64,000 nucleotides of DNA from Belliella alkalica. GTDB taxonomy: Bacteria > Bacteroidota > Bacteroidia > Cytophagales > Cyclobacteriaceae. This document shows positions 63,949 through 64,000 of the stretch, one piece after another; the stretch's first letter is position 1; every line of letters begins with the position of its first letter. Where the stretch lies: contig NZ_JAKZGO010000005.1 of NCBI RefSeq assembly GCF_022549785.1, forward strand, positions 238,860-302,859, given 5' to 3'. The notes beneath the pieces were generated by a model, which was not told where the DNA came from, made no database searches, and was given only the letters and a program-made list of their open reading frames with translations. Position numbers and translations under genes: made by a program.

Positions 63949-64000
63949 CGACCCCTTTGGGGTCGGGAGAGGGGATTCTGGTCACTTTGTCCATGGGTTT
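63949..64000. repeat. REP-like palindrome cluster, cut by the window end
   Basis: CGACCCC-TTT-GGGGTCG (63949-63965) and, at the very end, CCATGGGTTT, which looks like the left half of a GGGTTTcAACCC palindrome as at 35213-35232. The rest lies outside the window. Confidence 0.5.

Noticed and set aside
1-64000. CRISPR arrays, IS elements, integrases or prophage genes
   Set aside because: None found: no regularly spaced short repeats, no transposase or integrase motifs in any ORF.

Overview
The window comes from a Bacteroidota chromosome, most likely order Cytophagales and close to Cyclobacteriaceae (Algoriphagus/Belliella type). The pointers are three SusC/SusD outer-membrane uptake pairs, TAnnTTTG-type promoters with few Shine-Dalgarno sequences, a bshC gene (bacillithiol), a GH57/glycosyltransferase/debranching-enzyme cluster, mnmD, AT-rich intergenic DNA, and many secreted proteins whose signal peptides end in AQ. 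The genus assignment is inference. No phage, integrase, IS element, CRISPR array or cas gene was seen.

Layout. 1-3.4 kb: the end of a GIN-domain gene, an NTF2-like secreted protein, two uncharacterised genes and a META-domain lipoprotein. 4.0-9.2 kb: threonine operon thrA-thrB-thrC behind a Thr-rich leader peptide not in the usual gene calls. 9.2-28.7 kb: envelope region with a beta-barrel protein, a PepSY membrane protein, a SusC/SusD-like_2 pair with a divergent AraC regulator, two further tandem SusC/SusD pairs and another small barrel. 28.7-36.5 kb: housekeeping and copper genes (5-formyl-THF cyclo-ligase, bshC, copA, a small HMA protein, an M16 protease, ispF, mnmD). 36.7-47.5 kb: a signalling block made of two ECF sigma modules around a five-gene operon of exported proteins, closed by a large TPR-CHAT caspase-like protein. 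47.6-54.2 kb: HAD phosphatase, small membrane protein, two lipoproteins (one an exported RidA), then a glycogen/alpha-glucan cluster. 54.3-64 kb: a 46-codon gene, tRNA-His, dihydroorotase, DEAD-box helicase, a 174-bp tandem repeat, an exported protein of unknown function, an M28 peptidase and gcvP.

The most interesting part is 36.7-47.5 kb. One module (sigma, small membrane anti-sigma, Spy/CpxP-like periplasmic protein) has the parts of a CnrH/CnrY/CnrX metal-sensing set, but the periplasmic protein carries a free-standing TonB-receptor plug domain. The other module sets an ECF sigma and a one-pass anti-sigma with a TPR-like exterior next to a membrane-anchored TPR-CHAT protease. This resembles the sigma-release logic of type III-E CRISPR (Csx29/Csx30/RpoE), here without CRISPR and apparently in the periplasm. 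An 11-bp perfect inverted repeat around a 13-A tract lies in the divergent promoter between this sigma gene and the exported-protein operon, so that operon is a candidate regulon.

Smaller points are the threonine attenuation leader, two small hidden ORFs, REP-like palindrome clusters at 35.2 kb and at the right edge, and U-U mismatches in the tRNA-His acceptor stem. Domain calls are by eye from family patterns, without any database search.
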